DNA from: an uncultured Bacteriovoracaceae bacterium
GTDB lineage: Bacteria > Bdellovibrionota > Bacteriovoracia > Bacteriovoracales > Bacteriovoracaceae
Length of the DNA stretch: 64,000 bases
NCBI GenBank assembly: GCA_938017795.1
Contig: CALIJZ010000002.1
Location: 1-64,000, forward strand
Direction of reading: 5' to 3'
Shown here: one piece after another, positions 9,060 through 17,953 of the stretch
How positions within the stretch are numbered: the stretch's first letter is position 1
How the letters are laid out: the number at the start of each line of letters is the position of its first letter
Notes under the pieces: generated by a model
Database searches by the model: none
What the model saw: only the letters and a program-made list of their open reading frames with translations
What the model was told of the DNA's origin: nothing
Position numbers and translations under genes: made by a program

Positions 9060-11798
9060 TTACTCTGATTTATTTATTTCATCTAAAAGAACTAGAGCTT
9101 CATTGTTTCTAATATAATCTCTATAAGAGCAAACATTTTTTCTATGGTTCTTAGCTGAAGTTGTAAGAAAGTGATTATAAGATAGTTTTAATCTTCTCTC
9201 CTCTACATCATCTTTTGTATAATGAGCATCAACATATGGATTTGAAATCTCTGAACCTTTACATATTGAAGCAATAAACGATCTATTTTTAATAAAAGAT
9301 AATGATTGAATACAATACTTACTCTTTAGCCATTCATATGATCCATCTCCACCAACATCAGTTAATAAAACAGCATCTGGATCCCACTGAAACTTCCACG
9401 GGTATCTATCTTTATGAGCAACCATATTTCTGATACTTCCAAAGAATCCTTTAAATGTTTCCCAAGGCTTAGTTGGCATATACGCTTGTTTATTTATATA
9501 TTTTGTCGTAGCTTCTGCTTTTAAGTTCGTAAATCTTTCTTTCTCAGCTTTTGTTAAGTTTTCATCTGTAGTGTCATACATTAAGATTGCATCTTGAAAT
9601 GCAAATTTTGCTCTCACATAAGAGTTTTCATTCTTAAATAGTTCTTTAGTCATTCTCCATATGTATTTACCTCTACCATAATCACCTTTAATAACAGCAT
9701 CTAATGAGTATATAGCTCCTACAAAGTGATCCTTAACAAAAGTTTCCATGACACTTAAGTTTTTATTCGAAATTGCTAAAGCATTTTTGATGTCTTCATT
9801 TTTTAATGCATATGAAACATTAAAACCGCTGTTAATACTTGGATCCATTACTTCTGACATAACTGAAGCACCTGAAACAATCATCCAGTTTTTTAAATAA
9901 TCACTCATTTCATTGTCTCTAACAAGAAGTCTCATATCATACATAGCAAAAGTTTCAATTCTTCTTTTGAAAAAATTTGATTGCTGTAATAAAACATTGA
10001 ATTCTTGAAATACCGTTTTAATAACCTTGGCATTAGCTATTCTTTTTTCCTCTTCAAAGTTTTCTGATTTTTTCTTGCTAATTTTTGATTCACTTTCTAG
10101 TTCACTAAAAACTCTATCAAGTTTAGGGAGTAATTCTTCAATATTTCCTAGCATGTTTCGAGCAGCTAATAAATCCTTCTTGATTTTAATTTTTTCTTTT
10201 TTAGTTGTTTTACGAGATTTCATAGTTTTCTGAAGCTCACCCTCTATCAAAACAAGTCTTTTCTTAAATTTAAATAGATAATTATAAATATTGTGCATAG
10301 ATTCATAAACTGAAATACCTACGTCTTTGTATAAACTCGAAACAAGGTCTATCTTATCAATTACTAAAAAGTCATTCATATAATCTAAAAGTTGACTTTT
10401 TGCTGTTAACATTATTTTTCTAAAGTTATAAGTGATCACATTTAAAACTTCATCAGGGTTATCAAGGCTACAGTGAAACTCACCAGAATTTACAAGAAAC
10501 TTCTTCCAACTATATGGAATTCTTGCGTTATATGAAGTTCCACACTCAGGGTCAATCCAGTTATCTTTCCCTTCAAAGTCACTGCCATAAATACCTGTTA
10601 CTGGTGGTGGCGCGTTCTTTTTTCCAATTAATAAAAATGGAAGCTGTGTTTCAGGGTAATTTGATGTAATAAAGTTCACCCCTTCCCATTGACGAGTCAG
10701 CTCAGAAATCACAAACCCTAAGATCTCTATGATCTTTGCTTTTTTACCATTGTCTCCTGAAGCATTTTTAAAAATTGTTTCTATTTCTATAACTTTTTCA
10801 TTAATCGTTCCAATTACTTTGTTTTCATCTTTTATTAAGTTGATAGCTGTTTCCCATACTTCGTTTTTTCTTTCAGCTTCTTTAGTGGTAACTGGCTCAT
10901 TTCCAAAAAGAACATCTAGTAACCATCGTGAGACATTTGGAACGTCTCTTCTTAATACAAAATAGGCCTCAAGTGGATTATATTTTGAATTTTTTTCAAT
11001 TTTCTTTTTAGCAATATTGTTATACTTAGTAATTTGTATATTAAGATCTTGAGCATCTCTTATTGAACAATACGAATCTGTAGTACTTTCAATTAAACAA
11101 GACAAATCATTCCAATATTCGAATGTTTTATCTTGATTTAATGCCTGGCTTATAGAATCATTCTTGATAAGGTCTAAAAAATTTCCAACCAAATTATTCG
11201 AACTCTTAGCATTGGCAAAGTTTGATTTATTCAGAGAGTTTCCAAGTTTAACACTCGACATTAAAAGTTGAGCAATTGGAGCTCCACCACTTGAAATACA
11301 TCCCGCAAACTCAGGATCTCTAAGATTTGCACTTACTGAGCTCATGACTTTATTAGAAAAATTTATTCCTGTCTTAACTGATGATTTAATTTTTTCAGCT
11401 GCTGCTGAATAGATACTTGCTGAACTTAAAGTTTTAGTCGCAAGAGCTATTGTTGCTGCCTTTGTAACAGCTGGGTTCATTTGACCAGATTCACCAGAAG
11501 TAAAATTTCTTAAATTTTGGATATCATCAAATGTTGTAATGGGCTCGGCTTTGTCAGGATCTTTTAAATCCTGATCTTTAAGCCTATTAATTTTATCTAA
11601 ATCATCTAAGTTGAAAGCATTTACAAAATTTGTACATTTTGCTTTTGATCTCAAACTTTCAATAGCAGATCTGATAACAGAAGTTTGCTCAGTTGCAATA
11701 TCACTCCAATGTCCAGATTGCGAAGCACAACTACTTCTACTTTGAGAAAAACTGTCTAAAGATAAGACAATTGAAATAAAAAAGAACACTTTTTGCAT
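9060..11798 (-). CDS. Large secreted protein of unknown function
   Basis: 912 residues with a signal peptide (MQKVFFFISIVLSLDSFSQ) and a textbook AGGAGG ribosome site six bases before ATG 11798, so probably well translated and exported. About a dozen cysteines are spread along the chain, consistent with disulfides outside the cytoplasm. The region around residues 520-600 is strongly charged (Lys/Glu-rich, EGELQKTMKSRKTTKKEK) and likely coiled coil. There is no membrane anchor or lipobox and no recognised domain. It ends at an intrinsic terminator, so it appears to be a single-gene transcript. A periplasmic or secreted structural role is possible but unproven. Confidence 0.7.
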   Translation of the reverse strand: MQKVFFFISIVLSLDSFSQSRSSCASQSGHWSDIATEQTSVIRSAIESLRSKAKCTNFVNAFNLDDLDKINRLKDQDLKDPDKAEPITTFDDIQNLRNFTSGESGQMNPAVTKAATIALATKTLSSASIYSAAAEKIKSSVKTGINFSNKVMSSVSANLRDPEFAGCISSGGAPIAQLLMSSVKLGNSLNKSNFANAKSSNNLVGNFLDLIKNDSISQALNQDKTFEYWNDLSCLIESTTDSYCSIRDAQDLNIQITKYNNIAKKKIEKNSKYNPLEAYFVLRRDVPNVSRWLLDVLFGNEPVTTKEAERKNEVWETAINLIKDENKVIGTINEKVIEIETIFKNASGDNGKKAKIIEILGFVISELTRQWEGVNFITSNYPETQLPFLLIGKKNAPPPVTGIYGSDFEGKDNWIDPECGTSYNARIPYSWKKFLVNSGEFHCSLDNPDEVLNVITYNFRKIMLTAKSQLLDYMNDFLVIDKIDLVSSLYKDVGISVYESMHNIYNYLFKFKKRLVLIEGELQKTMKSRKTTKKEKIKIKKDLLAARNMLGNIEELLPKLDRVFSELESESKISKKKSENFEEEKRIANAKVIKTVFQEFNVLLQQSNFFKRRIETFAMYDMRLLVRDNEMSDYLKNWMIVSGASVMSEVMDPSINSGFNVSYALKNEDIKNALAISNKNLSVMETFVKDHFVGAIYSLDAVIKGDYGRGKYIWRMTKELFKNENSYVRAKFAFQDAILMYDTTDENLTKAEKERFTNLKAEATTKYINKQAYMPTKPWETFKGFFGSIRNMVAHKDRYPWKFQWDPDAVLLTDVGGDGSYEWLKSKYCIQSLSFIKNRSFIASICKGSEISNPYVDAHYTKDDVEERRLKLSYNHFLTTSAKNHRKNVCSYRDYIRNNEALVLLDEINKSE

Positions 11799-12019
11799 TG
11801 ATTCCTCCTGGAATTCACTGTTTTTTAATGGTTACGAGTTATTAGTTGCAAAGCAGAGGCCAATAATGATGAATCATTTTGATGGAAAGCTCATCGATAC
11901 CCAAACTCAGCTTAAAAACTATCAAGACATTAAGATTAATCCTGTAATATCAGACACTTAGGCTCTCTTTTTAATCAATTTCTAGATTGCTCACATAAAG
12001 TTTGATACTTTAATAACTA

Positions 12020-12529
12020 ATGAAACTTATTTTAATACTTTTTATTTTTTCCTGCTTTTCTTTCTCACAAGGACTAGATAATACCTGCAACAGAATTGCT
12101 TATGTAAATTACCAAAAAATACTAATCGACTCTAGCTCCACTATAAAAGGAGATGGGTTAAGATATTTATTAAATAAAGACCCTGTCTCTAAGTCATACC
12201 TAGATATTTATCAAAAAAACGCTCTACCATCATGGAAGACTGCAATTATAAGTACTGTAGGAATTGCAGTTGGTGCATTTGGTTTACTTAATGATAGTGA
12301 TTCTGGTCTAACAAATAAATACCTTCTTATGGGACTAGGAGTAGGAATAGTTGGGACCAATTTTTATGTATCAAAAAGAAGATCTTTAAAAAATGAAAAA
12401 AATTTAAATCGTGCAATCCAAGAATATAATAAAAGAAATTTCCCTAAAATTTATCTATCTCCAGAAGGCAATAAGAGCACTAGATATAAACACTGGAAAT
12501 TTGGATTCAAATTTGCGAAAGTATTTTGA
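12020..12529 (+). CDS. Small exported/membrane protein of unknown function
   Basis: 169 residues. It has an N-terminal signal peptide (MKLILILFIFSCFSFSQG). Two Gly-rich hydrophobic stretches follow at about residues 73-90 and 100-118 (IISTVGIAVGAFGLL; YLLMGLGVGIVGTNF), probably a membrane hairpin. A basic tail (YVSKRRSLKNEKN) comes after. No family is recognised. No clear Shine-Dalgarno precedes the ATG. Its stop overlaps the next gene's start (TGATG), so it begins an operon leading into greA and recG. Confidence 0.6.
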   Translation: MKLILILFIFSCFSFSQGLDNTCNRIAYVNYQKILIDSSSTIKGDGLRYLLNKDPVSKSYLDIYQKNALPSWKTAIISTVGIAVGAFGLLNDSDSGLTNKYLLMGLGVGIVGTNFYVSKRRSLKNEKNLNRAIQEYNKRNFPKIYLSPEGNKSTRYKHWKFGFKFAKVF

Positions 12530-12807
12530 TGGAAACTAAATGCTATAAATGCGAAACTCCGATGACCTTTGATGGCATCAAAGTGATGAGATCAGATGAA
12601 TGTCCTAAATGTTTTGCTTATGTAAGAATTTGCAAAATGTGTGATTTCTATGATCCCCATTCTTATAATGAGTGTAGAGAAACAATGGCCGAACGAATTG
12701 TTGATAAAGAAAAGGTTAATTTCTGTAATCACTTTACTCTTGGTGTTCCAGATAAGAAATCAAAAGATGATCTTCTAAGTGCAGCTGAAGCATTGTTTAA
12801 AAAATAA
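12529..12807 (+). CDS. Small Cys-rich putative zinc-binding protein
   Basis: 92 residues starting at ATG 12529, overlapping the preceding stop. Three CxxC pairs occur: CYKC near residue 5, CPKC near 26 and CKMC near 35. Single cysteines follow (NEC, NFC, with a nearby His), giving enough ligands for two zinc sites of the zinc-ribbon type. It is soluble, with a charged C-terminus. The function is unknown. It sits nine bases upstream of greA and 464 bases upstream of recG, so a nucleic-acid-linked role is possible by context only. A TTG three bases upstream is an alternative start but is less likely. Confidence 0.7.
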   Translation: METKCYKCETPMTFDGIKVMRSDECPKCFAYVRICKMCDFYDPHSYNECRETMAERIVDKEKVNFCNHFTLGVPDKKSKDDLLSAAEALFKK

Positions 12808-12816
12808 GGACCTATT

Positions 12817-13287
12817 ATGAATTTTCCAATGACTACCTACGGAAAAGAAAAAATTGAACAAGAATTAGAAGGGCTTATTAAAGTTGATAGAGAAGAAATT
12901 AAAGTCGCTATTGCAGAAGCCAGAGCCCTTGGAGATTTAAAAGAAAATGCCGAATATCATGCAGCCAAAGAAAAACAAAGCCATATTGAAGGAAGAATTG
13001 GTGAACTTCAAAATAAACTCGCTAGAGCAAATGTCGTAGATGTTGCTAAGCTTAGTGGTAATAAAATTTTTTTTGGTGCCACAGTTACAATTTTTGATCA
13101 TGAAAAAGAATCTTCTAACACTATTCAGATCGTAGGGGAAGAAGAGGCCATGGAATCTAATAAAAAGGTCTCTTATAGCTCACCACTTGGAAAGTCTTTG
13201 ATTGGAAGTGAACTAGGAGATGAAATCACAGTAAAAGCACCAAAAGGTGATCTCGTTTACGAGGTTGAAGATGTCCAATACATCTAA
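12817..13287 (+). CDS. greA: Transcription elongation factor GreA
   Basis: 156 residues, full length for the family. GreA enters the RNA polymerase secondary channel and stimulates cleavage of backtracked RNA. The N-terminal coiled coil carries ARALGDLKENAEYHAAKE, whose DLxENAEY tip holds the catalytic acidic residues. The C-terminal FKBP-like domain contains the conserved SPLGKSLIG. An AAGGA site precedes the ATG. The 3' end overlaps the start of recG by 17 bases, so the two are co-translated. Confidence 0.95.
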   Translation: MNFPMTTYGKEKIEQELEGLIKVDREEIKVAIAEARALGDLKENAEYHAAKEKQSHIEGRIGELQNKLARANVVDVAKLSGNKIFFGATVTIFDHEKESSNTIQIVGEEEAMESNKKVSYSSPLGKSLIGSELGDEITVKAPKGDLVYEVEDVQYI

Positions 13288-15310
13288 ATTATCTTGGTCA
13301 AGTTCTATTAGTGAACTCAGTAAAACTAAAAAAATTCCTAAAAGTATTGCAAAACTTCAAGAAATAGGAATTTCTACCTTAAAAGATTTATGCTGGATTT
13401 TTCCAACAAAGTTCTATCAAGTTAAAAAAGATCCTTCACCCCAAGATTGTCAAGACAAGGATTATATAAGAGTAACAGGTAAAATGGTTAGCTTTAATGC
13501 TAGGCCTATTTTCAAAGGAAGAGTTCGACTTTTTCAAATTAAATCTAGTATAGAAACCAATAATGGTATCTTTTCTTTAATTTGGTTTAACTCTTACTCA
13601 AGTTTAAAAGAGAAAATCAATACACATTATCAAGATGAAAAGATCATTACTTTAGAAGGCAGCGTCTCTCAAAATGGACCATGGACCCAAATGGTAAACC
13701 CTAGTTTGAAATCCAATGATTCAGATACTGTGATCACTTATCCTACTGTTAATAAGGTTAGAGGAACATTTATAAAAAACCTTATTGCAAAAATACCATC
13801 TGAACTTTGGAGTGAAGTTCCAGAATTAAAATTTATAGATATAAGCTTATCTGAGTCTTTAGCTGCTATTCATAATTTCAACAATATCAAGTTTCACAAT
13901 GATCATCTTGAACGAATTAAGTATGAAGAGTTTCTACAAGATCAACTAAAAATAAAACTACGAAAGAGTGATAAGCTATCAAAAGCTGTCTCTCCATTTA
14001 AGTTTAATAAAAGTGAAGTTTCAAAATTTACTAAACTATTCCCATATACACTGACTAAAGATCAATTATTATGCCTCGATGAAATTACTAAAGACCTAGA
14101 GTCAGGACATACACTCTCAAGATTAATCCAAGGAGACGTAGGGTGCGGAAAAACAACCATTGCGATTATTGCAATGAAACTTATCCATTCAAAAGGAAAA
14201 CAAGTTGCTCTAATGGCACCAACTGAAAACCTTGCCTTTCAGCATTATCAAACCATCCAGAGTTTTTTTGAATATTCAGAGATTGCTTATCTTTCAAGCT
14301 CTGTTAGCCAAAAACAAAAAAAAATCTTGAATGAAAAAATTCTCAATGGAGAAATTAAAGTCATCATTGGTACTCATAGCTTATTTCAAGATAAAGTGAT
14401 CTATAAAAACCTTTGTTTATGTATTATTGATGAGCAACATAAATTTGGAGTTGATCAAAGAATCAAGCTTTTTAAAAAGTGCGAAATTCCACATTGTCTT
14501 CTTATGAGTGCAACCCCTATTCCTCGTACATTACGATTATCACAATATGGAGACCTCGATGTTTCAGTTATCAAAGAAATGCCGGCTCATAAAAAAGGGT
14601 TTAAAACAAGAATTGTAAAACAAGAAAACTTTGAAAAGTTTTTAAGTTTTTTTAAAACTCGCTTAGATCTTGGAGAGCAAGCTTATATTGTTTTACCAAA
14701 TATTGATAAAACAGAATTCAGAGATACTCATTCTATTGAAGAAATCAATAATGAATTCAGCTCCTATTTCCCTAAAACTAAGATAGAAACTCTCCACGGT
14801 AAAATGGATAGTGATGAACAAAAAAAAATCATCAAGCAATTCCGAGATGGGACTACAAATGTTCTTATTAGCACTACAGTTGTAGAAGTTGGGATTCATG
14901 TACCAAACGCAACCTTAATGATTATTTACCATCCAGAATACTTTGGACTGAGTTCACTTCATCAATTGAGAGGAAGAGTTGGACGAGACTCCAAACAAGG
15001 GTTTTGTTTTCTTATCCCTACTAATACATTAGGTCAAAGCCAAAATGAAAGATTATTATTTTTTGAAAAAGAAAATGATGGCTTTAAAATTTCCGAACAA
15101 GACTTAATCTTTAGAGGTGAAGGAGACCTCTTTGGTAAAAATCAATCTGGTAGCATTAATGGTCGAAGAGTTACTAGTATAATAGAAGATATTGGTATTT
15201 TTAATAATGTTGTAAGTGATCTAGACAACCATGATGATCTTTTACTTTTCAGCCAACATATAAAATTTTATGATTTAATGAATAATAAATATATTGGGAA
15301 TCTAATATGA
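13271..15310 (+). CDS. recG: ATP-dependent DNA helicase RecG
   Basis: 679 residues from ATG 13271, which follows GAGG at good spacing inside the end of greA; an upstream GTG (13247) is in frame but less likely. RecG reverses stalled replication forks and migrates Holliday junctions. After an N-terminal wedge/OB domain come Walker A GDVGCGKTT (Lys294), DEQHKFGV (the RecG-type DEAD-box variant), SATPIPRTL (motif III) and QLRGRVGRDSKQG (motif VI). The C-terminal TRG-like region is present. Its end overlaps the next gene by ATGA. Confidence 0.95.
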   Translation: MSNTSKLSWSSSISELSKTKKIPKSIAKLQEIGISTLKDLCWIFPTKFYQVKKDPSPQDCQDKDYIRVTGKMVSFNARPIFKGRVRLFQIKSSIETNNGIFSLIWFNSYSSLKEKINTHYQDEKIITLEGSVSQNGPWTQMVNPSLKSNDSDTVITYPTVNKVRGTFIKNLIAKIPSELWSEVPELKFIDISLSESLAAIHNFNNIKFHNDHLERIKYEEFLQDQLKIKLRKSDKLSKAVSPFKFNKSEVSKFTKLFPYTLTKDQLLCLDEITKDLESGHTLSRLIQGDVGCGKTTIAIIAMKLIHSKGKQVALMAPTENLAFQHYQTIQSFFEYSEIAYLSSSVSQKQKKILNEKILNGEIKVIIGTHSLFQDKVIYKNLCLCIIDEQHKFGVDQRIKLFKKCEIPHCLLMSATPIPRTLRLSQYGDLDVSVIKEMPAHKKGFKTRIVKQENFEKFLSFFKTRLDLGEQAYIVLPNIDKTEFRDTHSIEEINNEFSSYFPKTKIETLHGKMDSDEQKKIIKQFRDGTTNVLISTTVVEVGIHVPNATLMIIYHPEYFGLSSLHQLRGRVGRDSKQGFCFLIPTNTLGQSQNERLLFFEKENDGFKISEQDLIFRGEGDLFGKNQSGSINGRRVTSIIEDIGIFNNVVSDLDNHDDLLLFSQHIKFYDLMNNKYIGNLI

Positions 15311-15714
15311 TTAAAATTGAATTCGTTAAAGCTCCTGATTTTAAATATCTTGGTTCAAGAATTATATATTCTGACACTGCGATCTTGGGTAACGATGGAC
15401 ACTTTTTTATTAAATCAAAAGATCTTTTCTTACCACCTGTCTTGCTTCACGTTCAACCAGATCATATTACTTTTAAATCTGAATATAATTATAAGATAGA
15501 CTTTATTACAAGTGATAAAAAACTCAAATTTCCTTTTAACTTAAAAAAAGATGATGTCTTAAATTTTGGTAAATTCTCAATTCAAATTTCAGACTTTTCT
15601 CTTGAAGAAGATACATCTAAATACTCTACTATCACAAAAGATAACCTCAAAAACATTGATGAAAACTCATACAAAATGAAACTCATTAAGGCACTTAACG
15701 AGCTTTCAAAATAA
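15307..15714 (+). CDS. Unknown protein, possibly FHA-like
   Basis: 135 residues, translationally coupled to recG by ATGA. It is predicted to be mostly beta strand. The pattern ILGNDGHFFIKS ... PDHITF ... KKDDVLNFGKFSIQI resembles the strand order and final 'GD-IxxG-xxxxI' segment of FHA domains. The diagnostic GR, SxxH and NG motifs are not clear, so this is either a degenerate fold member or unrelated. The C-terminal ~35 residues are charged and probably helical. The cellular role is unknown. Confidence 0.55.
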   Translation: MIKIEFVKAPDFKYLGSRIIYSDTAILGNDGHFFIKSKDLFLPPVLLHVQPDHITFKSEYNYKIDFITSDKKLKFPFNLKKDDVLNFGKFSIQISDFSLEEDTSKYSTITKDNLKNIDENSYKMKLIKALNELSK

Positions 15715-15843
15715 ACTTCAGTATCACTTTGACCCCAATACTATAATTTTTCCTTACTCTTTTAGTAAAGCTTTGTGTAACTCTTATTTTGTAGTAACGT
15801 TTTTATGAAAAAGGGAATGAACCCTAAAACAAAGGAATTGTTT

Positions 15844-16134
15844 ATGAAAAAATTTATTGGTCTACTTTTCTTCTTCTCCCTCCATGCTAACTCTGGAACT
15901 CTTACAGATCCTGTAGAAAGAACTCAGGGCACACTGTTAGTGCAAATACAGTCTGCTTTAAAAATCATAAAAGCCGATTCACTTTCAGGCCTAGACCAAG
16001 ACGAGCTTAAGCAATATACCCTAGCTGAAATCATTGAAATCGCTAAGGAAAGCAAAGCAAGCTCTATTTCAGCTGCTGATATACTTGGGTTTACTGACCC
16101 TCCTGGAATTATCGATGAAGATGATAATGATTAA
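15844..16134 (+). CDS. Small secreted acidic protein
   Basis: 96 residues from ATG 15844, chosen because AAAGGAA lies about eight bases upstream and the protein then begins with a normal signal peptide (MKKFIGLLFFFSLHANSG). An in-frame ATG at 15805 lacks a ribosome site. The mature part is helical and ends in a very acidic tail (IIDEDDND). No family is recognised. It converges on the next leftward gene with one base between the stops. Confidence 0.6.
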   Translation: MKKFIGLLFFFSLHANSGTLTDPVERTQGTLLVQIQSALKIIKADSLSGLDQDELKQYTLAEIIEIAKESKASSISAADILGFTDPPGIIDEDDND

Positions 16135-16135
16135 T

Positions 16136-17305
16136 TTATTTTTTTAACAAAGGAGCAAAGAGTCTATTCATAGCTGAAAATAATTGAGATTTTTTATATT
16201 CGTTATGACTAGATTCTCCTTCAGTATTTATCACATGGCTTGCAATATCTGTAATTTGAATTTCATAAGGGTAGAAAAACTTAGAATCTTTTGTAATGCT
16301 GGAAGTATCTAAATCTTCCAATTTTTTTAAAACATCTACTTTTTCTTTCAACTCATTTTTTAAAATATCAAACTTCGCATAAAAAGGGTTGGTATAATTG
16401 ATTAATTGCCTACAAGTAAAATGAATCGCCTTATACTCATCTGAACTATGCTCATTTTCTGCAATTTCTTCTTCTTTTATAGCAGCATCAGTAACTTTAT
16501 TTAAAAGTGCTAAAGTCATTTCCCCGCCACTGCTTAATAATTCATTATAACTAGATTTGAACTTTTTTATATCAACCAAACTATTGTGGGACCTGCTAGG
16601 TTTTATATTATGTGGAACGATTACATGGTTTTTATGCAAAAACTCTATCACTCTTATACAGTCATATTTATTCTTTGCAATTAATCTAAGTCCAATTCTA
16701 TCAAATAGTTCCTCAGCTACATTTTCCTTCTTATGTAATAATTTAATCACAACACTTTCTCGTGTTTTCTTAGACTTTGTTTGAAATTCAACTAAAGGAA
16801 TTTTTTCATCTTTAGATTTTAAAAATAATGAGTCCCCTTCTCGCTCTAAATATTTATAATACCTATCAAAAATCTGAGTCTGAATTAGATTGAAATAATT
16901 TTGCCGAAGATCTTTATCTATATGGATTAATGTATGAACGACTTTAAGAATAATTCCAGCCCAAATCCCCAATTCACTTTTATCAGTACTTGATAATTTA
17001 AACAGCTCAGCTACATTAGTTATCGATATGATTTCATTAGGAATCTTTAAGTCCAAGCCTTCATCATTTCCTTCTTTTAAAAAATTTCTTCTTACAAAAA
17101 GCATTGCTTCTTGAAATTGCCCATAAAGCTCCGAACTCTCAATTGGATCATCAAGGTTAATTCCATAGCCTTTTAAAAAGTCAAAAACATCTGATTCATT
17201 ATTAAATTCAGTTAAAAAAGACTTAGAATCAATCGCTGATTTATTCTCTAGAATTACATCTAAAGCATCAAAGTTTAATGGCTGTAGTGTATCAGAGCTT
17301 TTCAT
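16136..17305 (-). CDS. Protein resembling a RelA/SpoT nucleotidyltransferase domain
   Basis: 389 residues, soluble. I believe this is the family annotated as TIGR04552 in predatory and myxobacterial genomes, but cannot check it. The central part has the layout of a RelA/SpoT synthetase. First comes a basic segment KKTRESVVIKLL. Next is ELFDRIGLRLIA, with Asp202 at the position of the Mg-binding Asp. Then comes DEYKAIHFTCR, with Tyr291 and His295 matching YQSLH. Last is YPYEIQITD, with Glu348 matching the catalytic Glu of E-Q-I-R. Spacing between these blocks is longer than in RelA. The helical N-terminal ~130 residues are not a recognisable HD hydrolase. Synthesis of (p)ppGpp or a related nucleotide is a hypothesis. 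It is divergent from pgpA. Confidence 0.65.
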   Translation of the reverse strand: MKSSDTLQPLNFDALDVILENKSAIDSKSFLTEFNNESDVFDFLKGYGINLDDPIESSELYGQFQEAMLFVRRNFLKEGNDEGLDLKIPNEIISITNVAELFKLSSTDKSELGIWAGIILKVVHTLIHIDKDLRQNYFNLIQTQIFDRYYKYLEREGDSLFLKSKDEKIPLVEFQTKSKKTRESVVIKLLHKKENVAEELFDRIGLRLIAKNKYDCIRVIEFLHKNHVIVPHNIKPSRSHNSLVDIKKFKSSYNELLSSGGEMTLALLNKVTDAAIKEEEIAENEHSSDEYKAIHFTCRQLINYTNPFYAKFDILKNELKEKVDVLKKLEDLDTSSITKDSKFFYPYEIQITDIASHVINTEGESSHNEYKKSQLFSAMNRLFAPLLKK

Positions 17306-17350
17306 TGAATCTTCATTATTAGATAATTATGGAGTTTTAACAAGGATGCG

Positions 17351-17815
17351 TTGGTGAAGAGTTTGCAAACTACATTGCTTAGTTTTTTTGGAACAGGTTA
17401 CGCTCCTATAGCTCCTGGTACTGTCGGTAGTCTCGCTACACTTCCATTAGTTTATCTTGCATGGAATTACTCACAAATAAGTATAGATATTGCTTTCTTT
17501 TTCATAACGCTCTTACTTTCTTTACTCTGTATAAGAAAAACAACACTTGATCGAAAAGATCCTTCCTGGGTCGTTATCGATGAAGTCCTAGGTATGTTTA
17601 TCGCTTATATTTGTGTCTCCTTTTTTAAATACTCTTTATTTAAACTATTTATCGTTTTTCTTGCCTTTAGACTATTTGATATCGTCAAACCTCCGCCTAT
17701 TTCTAACATTGATAAAATGGATTTTCCTGATGCAATAATTTGGGATGATGTAGTCGCAGGAGTTTTTGCAGGAGTGCTATCAGGCATTATTTTTTATTAT
17801 TTTCCACAAATTTAA
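17351..17815 (+). CDS. pgpA: Phosphatidylglycerophosphatase A
   Basis: 154 residues, typical length. PgpA removes the phosphate from phosphatidylglycerol-phosphate at the inner membrane. Conserved segments are GTGYAPIAPGTVGSLA, DEVLGMFIAY, FRLFDIVKPPPI and DAIIWDDVVAGVFAG, with several membrane helices. The start is TTG 17351 or GTG 17354. AAGGA at 17342-17346 favours GTG by spacing. Confidence 0.93.
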   Translation: MVKSLQTTLLSFFGTGYAPIAPGTVGSLATLPLVYLAWNYSQISIDIAFFFITLLLSLLCIRKTTLDRKDPSWVVIDEVLGMFIAYICVSFFKYSLFKLFIVFLAFRLFDIVKPPPISNIDKMDFPDAIIWDDVVAGVFAGVLSGIIFYYFPQI

Positions 17816-17953
17816 ATAGTATTTCCACAATGTCAGAGTTCTAAGCAGCACTTAAAAATCATTTCATTTACGAAAGATAGTATTGCTAGCTCTCACATAG
17901 CCTGTTAGCGTTGTTAGTATCATTTTCAAATTTATATTTAAGGAGAAAGAATT

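Noticed and set aside
11866-11961. 31-codon rightward ORF with AGAGG six bases before its ATG, in the gap between the 912-residue gene and the next gene
   Set aside because: The gap is only about 220 bases, the peptide has no feature of note, and an A+T-rich gap will often hold such a frame. I could not support it as a gene.
17816-17953. Search for a LexA/SOS box before recA
   Set aside because: No palindrome of a known LexA type was found; the only repeated words (GTTAG) do not form a site.
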